Shown here: one piece after another, positions 44,105 to 57,873 of the stretch
Position numbering within the stretch: position 1 is the first letter of the stretch
Layout of the letters: each line of letters starts with the position of its first letter
From: Liolophura sinensis
Taxonomy: Eukaryota > Mollusca > Polyplacophora > Chitonida > Chitonidae
Length of the DNA stretch: 64,000 bases
Reading direction: 5' to 3'
NCBI RefSeq assembly: GCF_032854445.1
Contig: NC_088300.1
Location: 25,341,608 to 25,405,607 of the forward strand
The notes under the pieces: model-generated
Seen by the model: the letters and a program-made list of their open reading frames with translations, nothing else
Told to the model about the DNA's origin: nothing
The model's database searches: none
Made by a program: the position numbers and the translations under genes

Positions 44105-44643
44105 GCTGTACCACGTATTGTTTTTGTGTACATACTGCTACATGATGATGGTGATGTACCACACGTTGTTTTTGTGTACATACCACTACATGATGATTGT
44201 GATGTACCACGTATTGCTTTTGTGTACATACCGCTACATGATGATTGTGATGTACCACATATTGTTTTTGTGTACATACCGCTACATGACGTTTGTGATG
44301 TACCACGTATTGTTTTTGTGTACATACTGCTACATGATGATTGTGATGTACCACATATTGTTTTTGTGTACATACTGCTACATGATGATTGTGATGTACC
44401 ACATATTGTTTTTGTGTACATACCGCTACATGACGTTTGTGATGTACCACATATTGTTTTTGTGTACATACCGCTACATGACGTTTGTGATGTACCATGT
44501 ATTGTTTTTGTGTACATACTGCTACATGATGATTGTGATGTACCACATATTGTTTTTGTGTACATACCGCTACATGATAATTGTGATGTACCACATATTG
44601 TTTTTGTGTACATACCGCTACATGATGTTTGTGATGCACCACA
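44105..44643. repeat. 48-bp tandem repeat, 11 copies plus a partial
   Basis: Unit starts GATGTACCACATATTGTTTT at 44105, 44153, 44201 and so on, at exactly 48-base steps to 44633. Because 48 is a multiple of three and the unit has no stop in two plus-strand and two minus-strand frames, four overlapping ORFs of 172-227 codons appear. They have 16-residue repeats such as VFVYIPLHDDCDVPHI and SCSGMYTKTICGTSQS. There is no signal peptide, splice context or upstream promoter, so I call it a minisatellite rather than a gene. Confidence 0.93.
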
Positions 44644-47588
44644 TGTGTGTTAAATGTACTGTATAATGCTTGAGCTGCACCATGTCCTATTTGTACTGTC
44701 CATACCACATTAGTTTGTGTTGTGCCATATATGGAATTTTTGTACGTCTCTGTATTTGTACCATGTGTAAAAACATTTCATGTTTGTGATTTTGTGTCAT
44801 CTTACACTAAAGTCATTTGTTTAAAGTGAATGACCCATGTCAAAAGTATATCAAAAAGGGATATCTAAATTTAACTGAACAGAGTACTGTCCAACACATA
44901 GAGAGAAGGGTTGACAGAGAGCTGCATTATTTCTGATAAAAATTGGAAAACTTTACATTTGAAATCCTGTAATTACATGAAACATAAAGCACAAAAACAA
45001 CATAACAAAAATATTTGATTTTTTACTATTAGCATTTTATTTATCAACCAAAAATTTTTGAGGATTTTGGTTTTGTCACTTTCCTTTTTTAGTCAGAGGA
45101 CTGCAGAGACAAATCTGCAATTATCAGTACATCGTTATCAGTACATCAGTATGGTATAACGTTCCAGAAAAGTTCCAGACACTTTTTAGTAAAACTCAAA
45201 CTTTTACTGACATAAGAAAAGCCACATGTATTGATGGAATTACAGCTTTCTTGGAATCAAATTTTGGCTGTGTGTACTTTTGTGTGAGGCCTATTTCTGG
45301 CCTTGGTGCCATGGTGTGGATTATGGCAACATCAGAGGGTATTCTCTCTAGCCTGATTGGTCCACATGTACCTAGATGGCATCATAACAATCAACGTGAA
45401 ACTTCCACAGACAATACAGTTGAAACAGTTAATACTCCGGCCTTCTTGATGGTCAGTTGGACATTTGCCTCTATTAAAATATCATTTTTCATCCTAGTTA
45501 CCAGCTGTGAAAGGTTTTACATAACTAGTGCCACTTTCTTTTAAAGATGCATTTGTGACAAACTGACCAGTACATAGTATGTATTCACATTATATGTTTT
45601 TTTATCTATCTATTCTAGTTTCTGAGTGCATCATGGATGAAACTTTCCAATAAAACCATATCCGGCTTTTCTGAAAGTTATTGTGATAATCTTATAATTA
45701 TAGCATATGTACATGTAAAGAAAATGATGCTGTTCTTTCATCTGCCATCATCCACATACTCATTGTACCTTCTTTACAGCAGATTTACCATGTAGTCAGT
45801 ATGGTTACACAAAACACTGCTTACTGCATGTTCTGAGTGTAATTTCAAAGTTTATATCAAAATTCAAATTGTGTCACATGTAAGAGTGCCGTTATAGTAA
45901 ACAGAATTTTGAGGACAAAGCTAGCGTCATTTTAGTGCATAAAATAACACTTGTGCAGTATATCCTCCTATAACTGCATAAATATCCCAGAGGAGAAATC
46001 AGCAGAAAAAAACCCAAATTCCCGGTGTAGGCTATGGCATGTGTGCATGTATCTGCTACAGTGTGTGAGTGGTTTTAAATTAATACAGATAGGCAATTTA
46101 TTTTTGATTGGCATTGGATATTGGACTGAAATTTGACAGTGGTACCTCCACATTTTTCCATTTATACGGCAATCTAGTTCCATTTTATGCCACCTGATGA
46201 CTTGCTGTAAAGCATGAGTGCATGCATACCTACAAGTACGCCAGTGTCACTCAGATGAATAAAAACGTCTGGTTTTCATATAAGGACGGACATGTAAATG
46301 ATTAATGCATGCTTATAGGATTGATGAAATGTGAGTGTATCATCTCAGCCAGACTGGCGATTGGTGGGAATGGGGACCAACCAAAACTGGCTGGTAAAAT
46401 CCAGACATCTGAACATCTCTGACATATATCATCATTATTTAATCTCACCACGTAGCAAGCCAACCACGGCTGTCATTGATTCCTTGTTATTACATGATGT
46501 CACACGGCAAGTGCAAACACCAAAAAAAAAAACAATATATATAGACATTTGAAAAAATTTCTTTGTCACTTTCATGCACATTTTTAAATATCTTTTGTGA
46601 ACTGAAACATTTCTTAGAATAGCTAATTTTCTGGTTTGTTTCTCAGTTTTGTTAAAATTAACAATTTTAATACTCCAGTGAAAATGAAATGAGCACATTG
46701 AATTATAATACACAAAATCCAGACTACTGTTTGTCCTTGGGGCTTTTGATCACTTTTAATTTTAACCCCTTTAGAACAATGCTGTCTTTCCATTTTCATA
46801 TAATCAAACCAGATGCTATATGCTAAGCTTTTATGTCAATATGTTAATAAAGTCTTGATTCGAAGACTGTTAAGCAAAAATCATCCCACCTAGGGCTTAA
46901 CAGATCATTATTGTCCAATCAGATACTTACATGTTCAAGTTGGCAGAGAAGTTACATGCGAATAGAAAATCTCAGGCATGCCAATCAAATGACATATTTA
47001 GCAGGCAACAGATGACTCTAAGAAGTATTTTGACGTCAGATGTTTGACTGCAAATTGGTCAGAAGCTATTGAACTGTTTTTGTTATTTTTGTCCTCAGTT
47101 GTAGGGGGTATAGGAAATTCTTGTATAGTTATAAGATTTGATGACCTTTGCCGACATGATGATGGTCAATAGAATAGTTCAGCCGTATGAAGGGTTTGCG
47201 ATGTATATGTATGCCACTCCAAGACTTCTGTCATGTCGAGTGCTAAGATTACAAAGTCAGTGGTCTAACATCTAAGACAGGATATTGACTTGAGTTGCCA
47301 AGCACCAGAATGTATGGAAACCAAAGAATAGATGTTTACACCAAAGAGTAATAGTTTGCTTGTCGTTGTGCCACTGGTGGATTTCATTTTAAAACCACAT
47401 AAATAGTCATATAAAACACATGATAGTCCTGCATATAATAACACATTCAGGCTCAATCTCTGGGTTTTCATTATTGAGGACCCCCAAAGGAGTATGTGGA
47501 TGGGATCCTCAAACTGATAAATGAGCTGAAATTTTGCTCAGAAAAAATGTATACATGTATCTCTAAGATATTACTCTTAGTGCTGAAA

Positions 47589-47780
47589 CTCCGTGGCTGA
47601 GGAGGTTAGCTTGCCAGTGCGGCGTAATGACTCAGGAGCCTCTCACCAATGTGGTCGCTGTGAGTTCAAGCCCAGCTCATGCTGGCTTCCTCTCCGACCA
47701 TACGTGGGAAGGTCTTCCAGCAGATGGTCGTGGATTTCCCCCGGGCCCTGCCAGGTATATGGCCGCCAGCCTCAAATCAT
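47589..47780 (+). repeat. SINE family A, 3'-truncated
   Basis: Head CTCCGTGGCTGAGGAGGTTA then GCTTGCCAGTGCGGCG, B box GTGAGTTCAAGCCCAGCTCA, CATACGTGGGAAGGTCTTCC, and ATGGCCGCCAGC. The AAATAAATA tail is missing. Confidence 0.94.
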
Positions 47781-48503
47781 CACACAACCTCTCAACAACA
47801 CAGACGCACTATCCGAACCTAGGTGTTTTTCTGATGAGTTTTGCTTCGTTTTCTGAAATAAGTGACAAATGATGTAATTATTGAATTGAATGAGTACAAA
47901 TTTTCATTGGTCGAATTGGAAATGTTTGTTCATTTATTTTCAAAATAATTTACATGTAATTACACAGAAGCAGCTAGTGCATTGCCCACCAGATATAAAA
48001 TAACAGAAATTTGCAAATAATCTGACCTCACTGTTTGTGAGGAATGGAGGACTAAAGAGCTCTGCACATACCAGAAACAGTACCTACAAGGCTACGAGTC
48101 TCCACGGGCAATATGCTTTTGTATAACGACAAGCAGAGAAACAAGTTTATTGCTATTGGTGCCTGTACTATAGCACTCTTTGGGATGTTTTTGACTTGTA
48201 GGTCAGTGACCTCAGAAATACCTGTCAACTCATATTAATCATCTACCGAGGAATACATGTAATAGATTTCTACCCACAGAGGCTTAATTCATTCAGGATT
48301 CAGCATTTTGGATTTCAAGTGGTTTGGCAGTCCCTTCTGGCAATCAAATGTCAGTTGTGCAGGAGAAGAAATTGGGATCACCTTAAATCATGTTCTTTGA
48401 TATCTTAAGAGGAATTGGCGAGATTAACCATCAGTTGAGAGGGTGTCCACACCCACCACTGTATTCTGAAGCCATATGATGACTGATTAAAACCAGAGAG
48501 GTG

Positions 48504-48741
48504 GCCTCCGTGGCTCAGCTGGTTAGCACGCCAGGAGCCGGGAGCCTCTCACCAATGCAGTCGCTGTGAGTTCAAGTCCAGCTCATGCTGGCTTCCTCTC
48601 CGGCTGTAAGTGGGATGGTCTGCCAGCAGCCTGCGGATGTTTGTGGGTTTCCCCCCGACCATAATGCTGGCCGCCGTCGTATAAGTGAAATATTCTTGAG
48701 TACGCCGTAAAACACCAACCAGTTAAAATAAAATAAATAAA
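48504..48741 (+). repeat. SINE family A, near full length
   Basis: GGCCTCCGTGGCTCAGCTGG, TTAGCACGCCAGGAGCCGGG (small deletion), TGAGTTCAAGTCCAGCTCAT, ATGCTGGCCGCCGTCGTATA, ACGCCGTAAAACACCAACCA then AATAAATAAA. One of the closest copies to the apparent family consensus. Confidence 0.97.
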
Positions 48742-49122
48742 GCAGAGAGTGTATGGTTTTGAATTTGCTTGGGCATAGGTGGATATATGCACAGAATCAG
48801 TCATACTGTGGGACAAACTAAAGTACACTTTATGTTTATAAAAGAACGTTGCAAATTGAATTCATTTATAGCAATTTAAGGTTATTTTTCTTTGTTTTCG
48901 ACTTGAAATTATTCTTGAGTCCATGTCAAGGTTCAGGTTTCTAAAATATGCACAAAAACAGCTGAATTTTGGATGACTGACGAGTCTTGGAATTAATGCT
49001 TTATAAAGAGATAATGCTGTTATTCACTGCATATACGTGTATATATATGTATTTGTAGGTGTAGTGTTACATGTCTTACAAACAATTCCTTCCCATCTTG
49101 TGTGGTAATTCAGTTGGTAGGC

Positions 49123-49411
49123 GGGGCCTCCATGGCTGAGGTTGTTAGCGTGCCAGTGCGGCACAGTGACCCAGGGACCTCTCACCAATGCGTTCGCTGT
49201 GAGTTCAAGTCCAGCTCTGATGTGCTGTCTCCCTCGTCTGATGTACATGGGAAAGCCTGACAGCACCATGTGGATGGTTGCTGGTTTCCCCAGGGATCTG
49301 CCTGGTTTCCTCCCAACATGATGCTGGTAGCAGGCATATAAGTGGAATATTCTTCAGTACACCTTAAAACACCGAGCAAATTAAATAAATAAATAAATAA
49401 ATAAATAAATC
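49123..49411 (+). repeat. SINE family A, complete, with long tail
   Basis: GGCCTCCATGGCTGAGGTTG, TGCCAGTGCGGCACAGTGAC, GTGAGTTCAAGTCCAGCTCT, GCCTGGTTTCCTCCCAACAT, ACACCTTAAAACACCGAGCA and an (AAAT)n tail of about seven units. The longest A copy in the window. Confidence 0.96.
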
Positions 49412-51311
49412 AGTTGGTAGGACGATGGGACTAAAGCTGTGAGTTTGAGTCTCACTGTAAGAAGTGATTAGAAATTCAGTATTCAGCATGTTCAAAATCA
49501 GTGTATACTGTGGTGTAGATACATGTGTGCAATGTCCCTGCACTGCCTCCATGAGGTGACAATAGCTTTCACCAGGAATCAAGTGCAAAATGCTTAAATG
49601 CTGATGAGGTGCACTTTATCTGCACTTCCAAGCTAAAATGACTAATAAGTCACTGTTTTTTCCCAGAAAACACAATAGGAGGAATGAACCATATACTGTA
49701 CTACACACCTTGATAGGCCAGATAAGTGCTCATTCAAGCATTGTTTCGCTATATGAAAGTCAGAGACAACTTTTGGCCAAGGCATTGGAATTTTGCAGAC
49801 ACCATTCTCAGAACTCCATTGTGGAGTCCTTGTATGAAGCAACTAGTTTTACGATTTGCTAATTAGCACAGACTTCAACGGTTGGCTGAGTGTCACACAC
49901 AACATCCCATGAGATCTTCAAAGTCTGGACTTGTCCATGTCTTGAAGGCATGCATAGGAACTCTTATTCATTGTGGTCATGCCAGACAGAAAGGTTAGTC
50001 TTGGATCAGGTCCAGAAGTCTTTAATATGTGTAATAAGCAACGTGTTTCACTTCAAGCCTGCGCGGAAATTTATCAGGATGTATATGTTCTAGGCATAAC
50101 TACAAGAACATGCTTTTGGTGAAGTTTGTGTGGTGTTTGTGGTCAGTTGCCAACACAAACCATCCATAATGGAACAATTTATTGGGTTCACTTCTTAAAT
50201 ATTAAAGAACTTCTAAGTCTGAATAACACGAATGGTTCCAGGAGCCTGAACATATTGAAGCCCTTAAGGCATGAACGATTTGAAGCTGAGAATTGTATCA
50301 AAGAGTTTAATCTTTCAAACCGTAATACTCGGTTTAAATTAACCATCAAGTGCAAATTTTGTAATCTTCTTACCATCGTGTTACAGGGTTTTGTGATTGT
50401 AATATTTTGAACAAGACAACCCAGAAATCATTTGATGTAATATTTAAAATAGTGAATGATCACAGCAGACAATCACACCAATAACCAGTAAAAATGCAAT
50501 TCTCAAATTCAGGAAACTTGCCATAAAAAATTCTAGTCTTAGTGTATCATGTATCTTAATGTATGATGCTTTCATTAAGTAGCATTAATGCATCTACCCT
50601 TTTGGTACATTGTTACGACTGGAAGTCCTTCTACTTTCTGATGGTTTCTAGTGGATTATTTCTGAGAGTACTATGGTATGTATTGTTGAAATTTATTCCT
50701 AATTAAAATTAAGTAGGAAATGGTACCCAAAGTTGAAAGGTAACTTTATTTATCCCTGCAGTTTTTGCATGATACCATTACTCCTCAACAATAAAATTGT
50801 AACTCTTATTCTGGTTGTGCCCTTTTGTTCACCGTGGACATATATCACATGTTTTATGGCAGTTCTGGGTAGATCGTGGTAATGAAGACCATGCACTTTT
50901 TCCAAGTTAACACAGATAAGTTTTGCCTCAACTCAGAAAAACCTCTCGCTTCTAAGAAATTCACCCAGTTTCAAATGTTAATCAATATTGGTTATAAATC
51001 TTGGACAGGAAAATTGCTCGTTATTTACTTATATGAACTCAAATACGATGAGACGTAGTAATTATTTATCAGTTCTGTTATCATTATTGATTCTTCTTTT
51101 TCTGATTTCCCTCGCATGACACATAGGCAGTGAAAAACATTATGCCTTCAGAGAAAGGGGAAAATTGCAACAATACATGCTTATAACCGTTAAACATGCA
51201 TTGGTATATGTAACACTTAACAACAAAGGAAGAGACCACCTTTAAATAAAGCATGCATCATGATCAAGGCAATTTTATGAATATGATGTCTTTATTTATA
51301 TATTTTGTCTC

Positions 51312-51460
51312 ATGCCGTACATGGGAAGGTCTGTCAACAACCTGTGGATGGTTGTGGGCTTTCCTGGGCTCTGCCTGGTTTCGTCCCACCATAATCCTGG
51401 AATAAGCAAAATATTCTTGAGTACAGCGTTAAACACCAATCAGATAAATAAATAAAAATA
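51312..51460 (+). repeat. SINE family A 3' half
   Basis: GCCGTACATGGGAAGGTCTG, GTGGATGGTTGTGGGCTTTC, GTCCCACCATAATCCTGG and CAGCGTTAAACACCAATCAG then ATAAATAAATAA. Confidence 0.93.
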
Positions 51461-52010
51461 TATTTTGTGCAGTGTAAAAAAATGTTAAAAAAAAACTATG
51501 GAAAACTAGAAATTTTGGAATCAGCATGAAATGGGCTTTAAGAGGGCACACACTTACTTAAGGAGGCCTGTTCCTATCAGATTCGTCCCACTATCTTGTC
51601 CATAGACTTTTCTCAGCATTAGGTCATGCATATTAGGGTCCCAGGGTAGAGATATTTATAGGCTTTCTGTTTAATACGCATATTCATCACACAATTACCA
51701 AGTGTGCTTTCTCTCTGCGAAGGCTGTTTGAAACGTGTTAAAATATGGCATTTCTGAAAAGGCACTTAAAGTCAGTTCTTCTGGAAGAATTGAAAATATT
51801 GTTGCGTATTGTTGAAGAATATGAAGATTGATCCAACTTAGGCCATTTTGATTTGAATTAAAAGCCAGAAATGTGAACATCAAAAGCACTACGAAAAGTT
51901 ATTTGGCAGGCATAATGACAACCTGGCATTATAACTGTCACAGATATACAAAGAAATGATGTATATTTATCGCATTACACAAATGCAAAAAGCATGTTAG
52001 TGACTCATGG

Positions 52011-52549
52011 TAAAGTATAACAGCCATGAATGCTTTGCCAATCGTGACATTGGTGCTGACATTTACCCTTAAAATTCTTTAGTCATCAACAAGATCAAGG
52101 AAAAGTAGAACAGCCATGAATGCTTTGCCAATCGTGACATTGGTGCTGACATTTACCCTTAAAATTCTTTAGTCAACTACACGATCAAGGAAAAAGTAGA
52201 ACAGCCATGAATGCTTTGCCAATCGTGACATTGGTGCTGACATTTACCCTTAAAGTTCTTTAGTCAACTACACGATCAAGGAAAAGTAGAACAGCCATGA
52301 ATGCTTTGCCAATCGTGACATTGGTGCTGACATTTACCCTTAAAATTCTTTACTCAACTACAAGATCAAGGAAACGTATAACAGCCATGAATGCTTTGCC
52401 AATCGTGACATTGGTGCTGACATTTACCCTTAAAATTCTTTAATCATCTACAAGATCAAGGAAAAGTATAACAGCCATGAATGCTTTGCCAATTGTGACA
52501 TTGGTGCTGACATTTACCCTTAAAATTCTTTACTCAACTACAAAATCAA
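52011..52549 (+). repeat. 90-bp tandem repeat, six copies
   Basis: AACAGCCATGAATGCTTTGC recurs with CAGCC at 52021, 52111, 52202, 52292, 52382 and 52472, i.e. 90 or 91 bases apart. Units differ at only a few places (TAGTCATCAACAAG or TAGTCAACTACACG), so the array is young. Each unit contains an 18-codon open stretch from ATGAATGCTTTG to TAG, which I do not regard as a gene. Confidence 0.97.
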
Positions 52550-53909
52550 AAGTTGACGTGAAGTAAGTATGTATATCTGTGATAAACTAGGCTGGAGCAC
52601 ATACATGTAACATGGCTGAATATTGTATTGTACATGTACTTATAAGTAAAAAAAATAGAATAGTTTCATGTCAGCCTGTATTAGAAGTTAAATACATGTA
52701 AAATGTAAATACATAGAGTTTTGACAAAGTGCCTGTCATCATTGAGATGTTCAGACATTCTAAAACTCCTGATCTTAAGAAGTCAAGTAGAGTAGATATC
52801 TATATACATGTATGCTTGTTTGTTGTCGTTTACATGTGTACATACATGTGTAAAAAAAAAAGTCAGTTGAAAAACATGTAAGAGTCTGCAATACATTCTT
52901 CACTTTTCAATGTTAAGATGTCTTAGGACTTGAACCTTTTAATGATTCTGATTTTTAACAATATGAAAATGTTCCCATAAGAAGGATACTCATAATAAAT
53001 CAGGTCTTGAAATGTTAAAGAATGTTGTTAGCATTATTACCCTTTTCTTCCCCATGGAAAAATCCAATATGGGAGTGTTTGTTCCCCAAAACTTTTATTT
53101 GCAAATATTTCTACACATGTATTAAATTTTGTTTACAAACTGCCCAGATTAAGAGATCACAGGGTTTGATTATCAAATGATACAGACTGGCCCGGTCTTG
53201 ATGCATTCTTCAGAAAGAATAACCCTTCCAAATAGTCAAATAGCCTAAAATTAATTAAAAAAATAACAGAATTCTGCTTCATGTAGGACATAAAACTTTG
53301 ATGGATTTCTTATGTTCAAAATGAGAGACCAATGGAAATGTGATGATTACAAATTTTTCAAGTTTAATGCAGTTGGTCTACAACTATTTGCTCCATTAAA
53401 ATCAGGAATATTTTTTTCACAGTAATTTGATTAATTCTTCTAAGAAGTTGAATAAAGGAATATTTTTTTTACCCATGTGGTGGGTAAAGTAAACAAGCTA
53501 AGAGGACAAATATTGTACAAAAATCCTTGGAAGGAATTCTCAATCATCATTGACAAGCAGGTGTAGTTGACATCAGAACACTCAGAACAAAATGAGTGAC
53601 AATGCCACATTACACAGACACTGCGCTAAAACTGTGCTGGGGAGTGAACAAAAGCAAAAAAAAAAGGGTACATATTTGATGTTTCCTGAAGAGAGCCTTG
53701 ACCTTAAGTTGTTTTCTAGTCTGTGGGGAGAGTTTGCCAGCTGGAGAGCCCCCCATGACACTATCAGGCTGTGATACCTGTCAACCCCTCGCTGCCTGAA
53801 CCCTCCACTATAGACATACACGTCCAGGCGATAAGACACACAGCATGCCGGCCAGGTTATTTCAGTAACCGATTTAGAGGAGCTGTTTACCTAGCACAGC
53901 CTTAAAATT

Positions 53910-53930
53910 CCCCCCCCCCCCCCCCCCCCC
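53910..53930. repeat. C21 homopolymer
   Basis: Twenty-one consecutive C, followed by ACTCCACCCCC. Like the C28 run at 36848 it is an assembly and length-polymorphism hazard. Confidence 0.95.
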
Positions 53931-54174
53931 ACTCCACCCCCAAACCTGGACTCAATTTGAATAGCAAGCAAAAGGGGCAACGTATACAGGTACATGTATG
54001 TTCTTGAAAAAGAAAGGAGCCTGGCATACGTATAGGCTGTAGCTGCCACAATCTCCAGCTAGTTCCGTATTGACACTGAGCTTGGGGCACATTTTCCTAG
54101 CCTGTGCCACAGGGTGTTTATCAAACGATTTTACCTGGCCGAAGTCCGGTACTCACTCACTTCATATAAGTCCT

Positions 54175-54196
54175 GAGGGAGGGAGGGAGGGAGGAA
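54175..54196. repeat. Short (GGGA)n microsatellite
   Basis: GAGGGAGGGAGGGAGGGAGG: about five four-base units on the plus strand. Confidence 0.85.
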
Positions 54197-54573
54197 GTTT
54201 TACCTTGTTTACTAGCCTTATTAAGTGCATGTTGTGAAAATAAAGCAGCCATATTAGGTGTAATTAATAAACCCAAATGCCAGAAACAAATTTTTTTCAC
54301 ATCTGAGATTTGTTGACATGATATTGGTTGTATTTGTATCATTTTGTTTGTCTTGAAATATAGTATATGTCACTTATAAGTGAAGGGTTGCTTATGTATA
54401 TTGCTGTTGTGATGGAACCAGGAAACACAACTTTACTTTATTCTTCAGGGGGTATCTTTGTAAATTATTATAAATGCTTGTTTCCATGTACTTATTGTAC
54501 CTCACTGAAGTCCTTATACATGTATAGCCAGTATATCAATAAAAGTCCATTAAATGAATCCTGTAGAAGTCTT

Positions 54574-54622
54574 CCCCCGGGTTCGTGAGTACGCCGTAAA
54601 ACACCAATCAAATAAGTAAATA
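54574..54622 (+). repeat. SINE family A tail fragment
   Basis: CCCCCGGGTTCGTGAGTACG, CCGTAAAACACCAATCAAAT then AAGTAAATA; the middle of the element is deleted between CCCGGG and the tail. Confidence 0.9.
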
Positions 54623-55429
54623 TTATACGTTCACCCGTTACCTAAATAAAAACTGATACAACTGTTACTGTACACTTTAAACATTCATTTGTGTTTTGTT
54701 GTTATAAGCATGTGTCCCCTTTGTTTACTGTACATGTATTGTATGTACCCTAGTAACCCAGGCTCTTGTTGCAGGCCTACAAACTTGAGGTGAACAATTA
54801 CACTCCCTCACCATCGCACATCTGAAACAAAATTAATTACACACATTAGATAACTAAGAATGTAAGGAGAAGCATGAGCCTAGGTGTGCAAATCCGACTT
54901 CTTTGTCTTTTGTATAAGGGATTGTGATAACCACACACCTGACCTTAATAGTTTATTTTAGGATGAGTCCTAGAAATTGCTTGATATTTCAATGTTAAAG
55001 GTCATATTCCGTATTGTTTGAAATGAAATCATAATTAACGAAAGCCATCAAATTAGTATTCCTTAAAAATCCACATTGAAAGTAATGGCAGTTATAAGCT
55101 GAATGGCCCAGAAAACATAAGATGCAAGTCCTTGAAAACTGGAACCTGGCTAAGACTGTTGAGTAGTGATGTGTAGTTTTTGAGAGAATTATTTTTCCTG
55201 CTTCTTTGTACACATTTTTATTTCATTATTTTATTATTTATTTTCCTTTTTATTTCAATTTTTGTCTTTATCAGATTTTAAAAATGTTCATGTTTAAAGT
55301 TTTAGCATTATATGGTTTCGAATAATTTCTTATAAGAATTTTTTGGAAGGTAAAATGACATACATGAATTCAGATATACAGATTCATTCACATAGCCTGT
55401 GAGTAGACATGTAATGTATGTTTTCTGGT

Positions 55430-55469
55430 GCTGAGTATGCGTGCTGAGTATGCGTGCTGAGTATGCGTA
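55430..55469. repeat. 13-bp tandem repeat, three copies
   Basis: Unit GTGCTGAGTATGC three times, perfect, ending GTATATTTG. Confidence 0.9.
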
Positions 55470-57318
55470 TATTTGTGTTCACTTTGTAAGAATATAATTC
55501 AGATGTCACATGTTTAACTTGTACATTAGTACACATGAACTTGTAAATCCAACCCATAGAAATCTGTATATCACATAAAATAATTCTCATAACTGCAGAG
55601 TACTGTCTAGATGTACATGTATATGTATAAGTAAATATAGATGCCTGATGGTACATGTGCACTCATTCACAGATATAAGGTGACATACTGAGTATAATTA
55701 AACGGTAGGATTGATGAATAGTCTCATTTCCAGTGTGTCAGATACAAGTCTAGTTTTAATTGGTAGGCTGATCTGGTAGAAGGGATCCCGTAAGATTGCC
55801 ACATCCATGACCGTAGAATTGTTCTCTGTGACTTAGCACAAGGGTGATGAGGCCAGTGACAGGATGAAGGACAGAGTGTTCATCACCATCCAGTCAATAA
55901 GAGACAAAATCCTGTTTGATGAAGCGAAAGGTTTCTCTCAAAAACTGAGACGAATCCCGCGTGGGTTTTCCTGACTGTAAACTTCAGCTCACTTCAGTTC
56001 TCATTTACTTTTCAAGGTACAATGTATATTTTATCGATCCTCGTCCCTATGTCTTTATAGAGCTCAGGGGACTCCTCGTTAAGTGGCACAATGGTTGAAA
56101 GTGGACGGAGACAGAAGTGGAGCCGTCGGTCAATCTGGGACACTCCTGCCAATATTGAGTGTTCTGTTTGCCGGGCTGGACGTCTTCTGATACCATCTTG
56201 CGGTTGTTGTTAATCAGCCCGCATGTGATTGCCGGCAATCCCCTTAATCTACACAAGGGTTCGCAGGCCAGCAGCTGATCGTTGTCTTCCTATTGGATGG
56301 CTTGCTTGGCCTTTTAACTTCATTTAATGCCCCTTTCTTCAGCAACTGCTCTTCAGCGGTGCCCTGAAGATAAAGTGGTTTGGAAATGTATGCCAAGTCA
56401 TTCAGTTTTCTTGACAGTTGTTAACAGGGTGTGTTTCATCCGGTTTAGGACATAGGAATACTAAGCAATTGATGTTCAATAAGAAATATGCATTGGATTA
56501 TACAGCAAATTGTCGATAGCTGCTTGCCTAAATGTATGATGTAGCACAATTCATATTTTCTTGAGTGTTTATGGCAGCCTTTCTAAGCCCGAAGGCTCTG
56601 GCAGGCAATGGGTGTTACACATAATCAAAGCCAGATATTTGCTCATATAAGATTTTTGCCCAAGGATAAATACAGGTAAATTGGTCTCAGTATGCATACT
56701 GGCTGAAGCATATTTTATTCTATGGTGGCCATTTCTGACTTCAGTGGGACCAGTGACATCACATAAGGTTTTTGCTATGTAACACACCTTAGACTACTAC
56801 ATTTCATCATTCCAGATGCATATTCATATAGATCTGTGATTGCATTCACTGATTTGACCTTTAAACAAATTATTTGAGTGATGTAATTGATACCTTTCGG
56901 GTCAAAACAGACTAGTGAAGAATCTGATCTTTTAACACAATTTTACTGGGTTTCTAACAAAATAAATCCAACTATTTTTATGCACACTTTTTAATGGTCT
57001 ATCATCTGATATATACTTCATTTTAGAATGGTCTTTGCCTTTAAGTAGGACTGATCAAATTTGTACACACTTTCTTTAGTATCTGTATTGAACTGATTAC
57101 TGTTTAGTGCGCCTGCACTATGTACCGGTATAGCTTATGTTATGCCTGGAGCATCAGTATCATTGTCCAATAACAGGGATAGCATTTTCATAGGCATCCT
57201 CACCAGCCAATCTAGTTTTTAAACCCTTCAATTTGCTGAAGATTTGATGGTGAAGAGTGTGGTTTTTGGCAGGCAGGCCGCCGACTGCCATGTTACAGTC
57301 CCCCAGCCACATACATGT

Positions 57319-57535
57319 AGCTTGGCTCAGTTGGTTAGCACGCTAGCGCAGCGTAATGACTCAGGAGTCTCGCACCAATATGGTGGCTGTGAGTTCAAGT
57401 CCAGGTCATGCTGGCTACCTCTCCGGCCGTAGGCCCCTACGTGGGAAGGTCTGCCAGCAACCTGCGGATGGCCGTGGGTTTCCACCCACCATAATGCTGG
57501 GCACCGTGTTATAAGTGACATGTACTTAAACACAT
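57319..57535 (+). repeat. SINE family A
   Basis: AGCTTGGCTCAGTTGGTTAG, CACGCTAGCGCAGCGTAATG, GTGAGTTCAAGTCCAGGTCA and TACGTGGGAAGGTCTGCCAG, with a short duplication (GTAGGCCCCTACGTGGG) in the middle and a degraded tail. Confidence 0.94.
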
Positions 57536-57640
57536 AAAAAAGAAGAAAAAGTGAACGATGTGCAGTGACAAGAACAAGAACAGTCTTCCTCCAGTGACGC
57601 CCTAATAGAGCTGCTCGATATACTTGTATGTTTACCGATT

Positions 57641-57799
57641 GTTTTATTAGATTGGTGTTAACGGCGCACTTGGGAATATTTCACTTATGTGATGATGGCC
57701 AGTATCATGGTGGGAGAAAATTGAGCAAAGCCTGTGGGAAACCCACCACCATCCGCAGGTTGCTGACAGACCTTCGCCACGTATGACAGGAGAGAAATC
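57641..57799 (-). repeat. SINE family A, head missing
   Basis: TTTATTAGATTGGTGTTAAC, GAATATTTCACTTATGTGAT, ATCATGGTGGGAGAAAATTG and CATCCGCAGGTTGCTGACAG, reverse orientation. Confidence 0.92.
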
Positions 57800-57873
57800 C
57801 TCGTAGTATATTCATACCTATTTTAATATCACTTTGTAAATGGATGGTTGCGGATATTATTTTTGGTGCATAT

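Noticed and set aside
44009-44708. Repeat proteins of 172-227 codons on both strands
   Set aside because: They exist only because the 48-bp minisatellite is divisible by three; no signal peptide, promoter or frame preference.
52021-52500. Six copies of an 18-codon peptide in the 90-bp array
   Set aside because: The identity follows from recent tandem copying; no evidence of translation.
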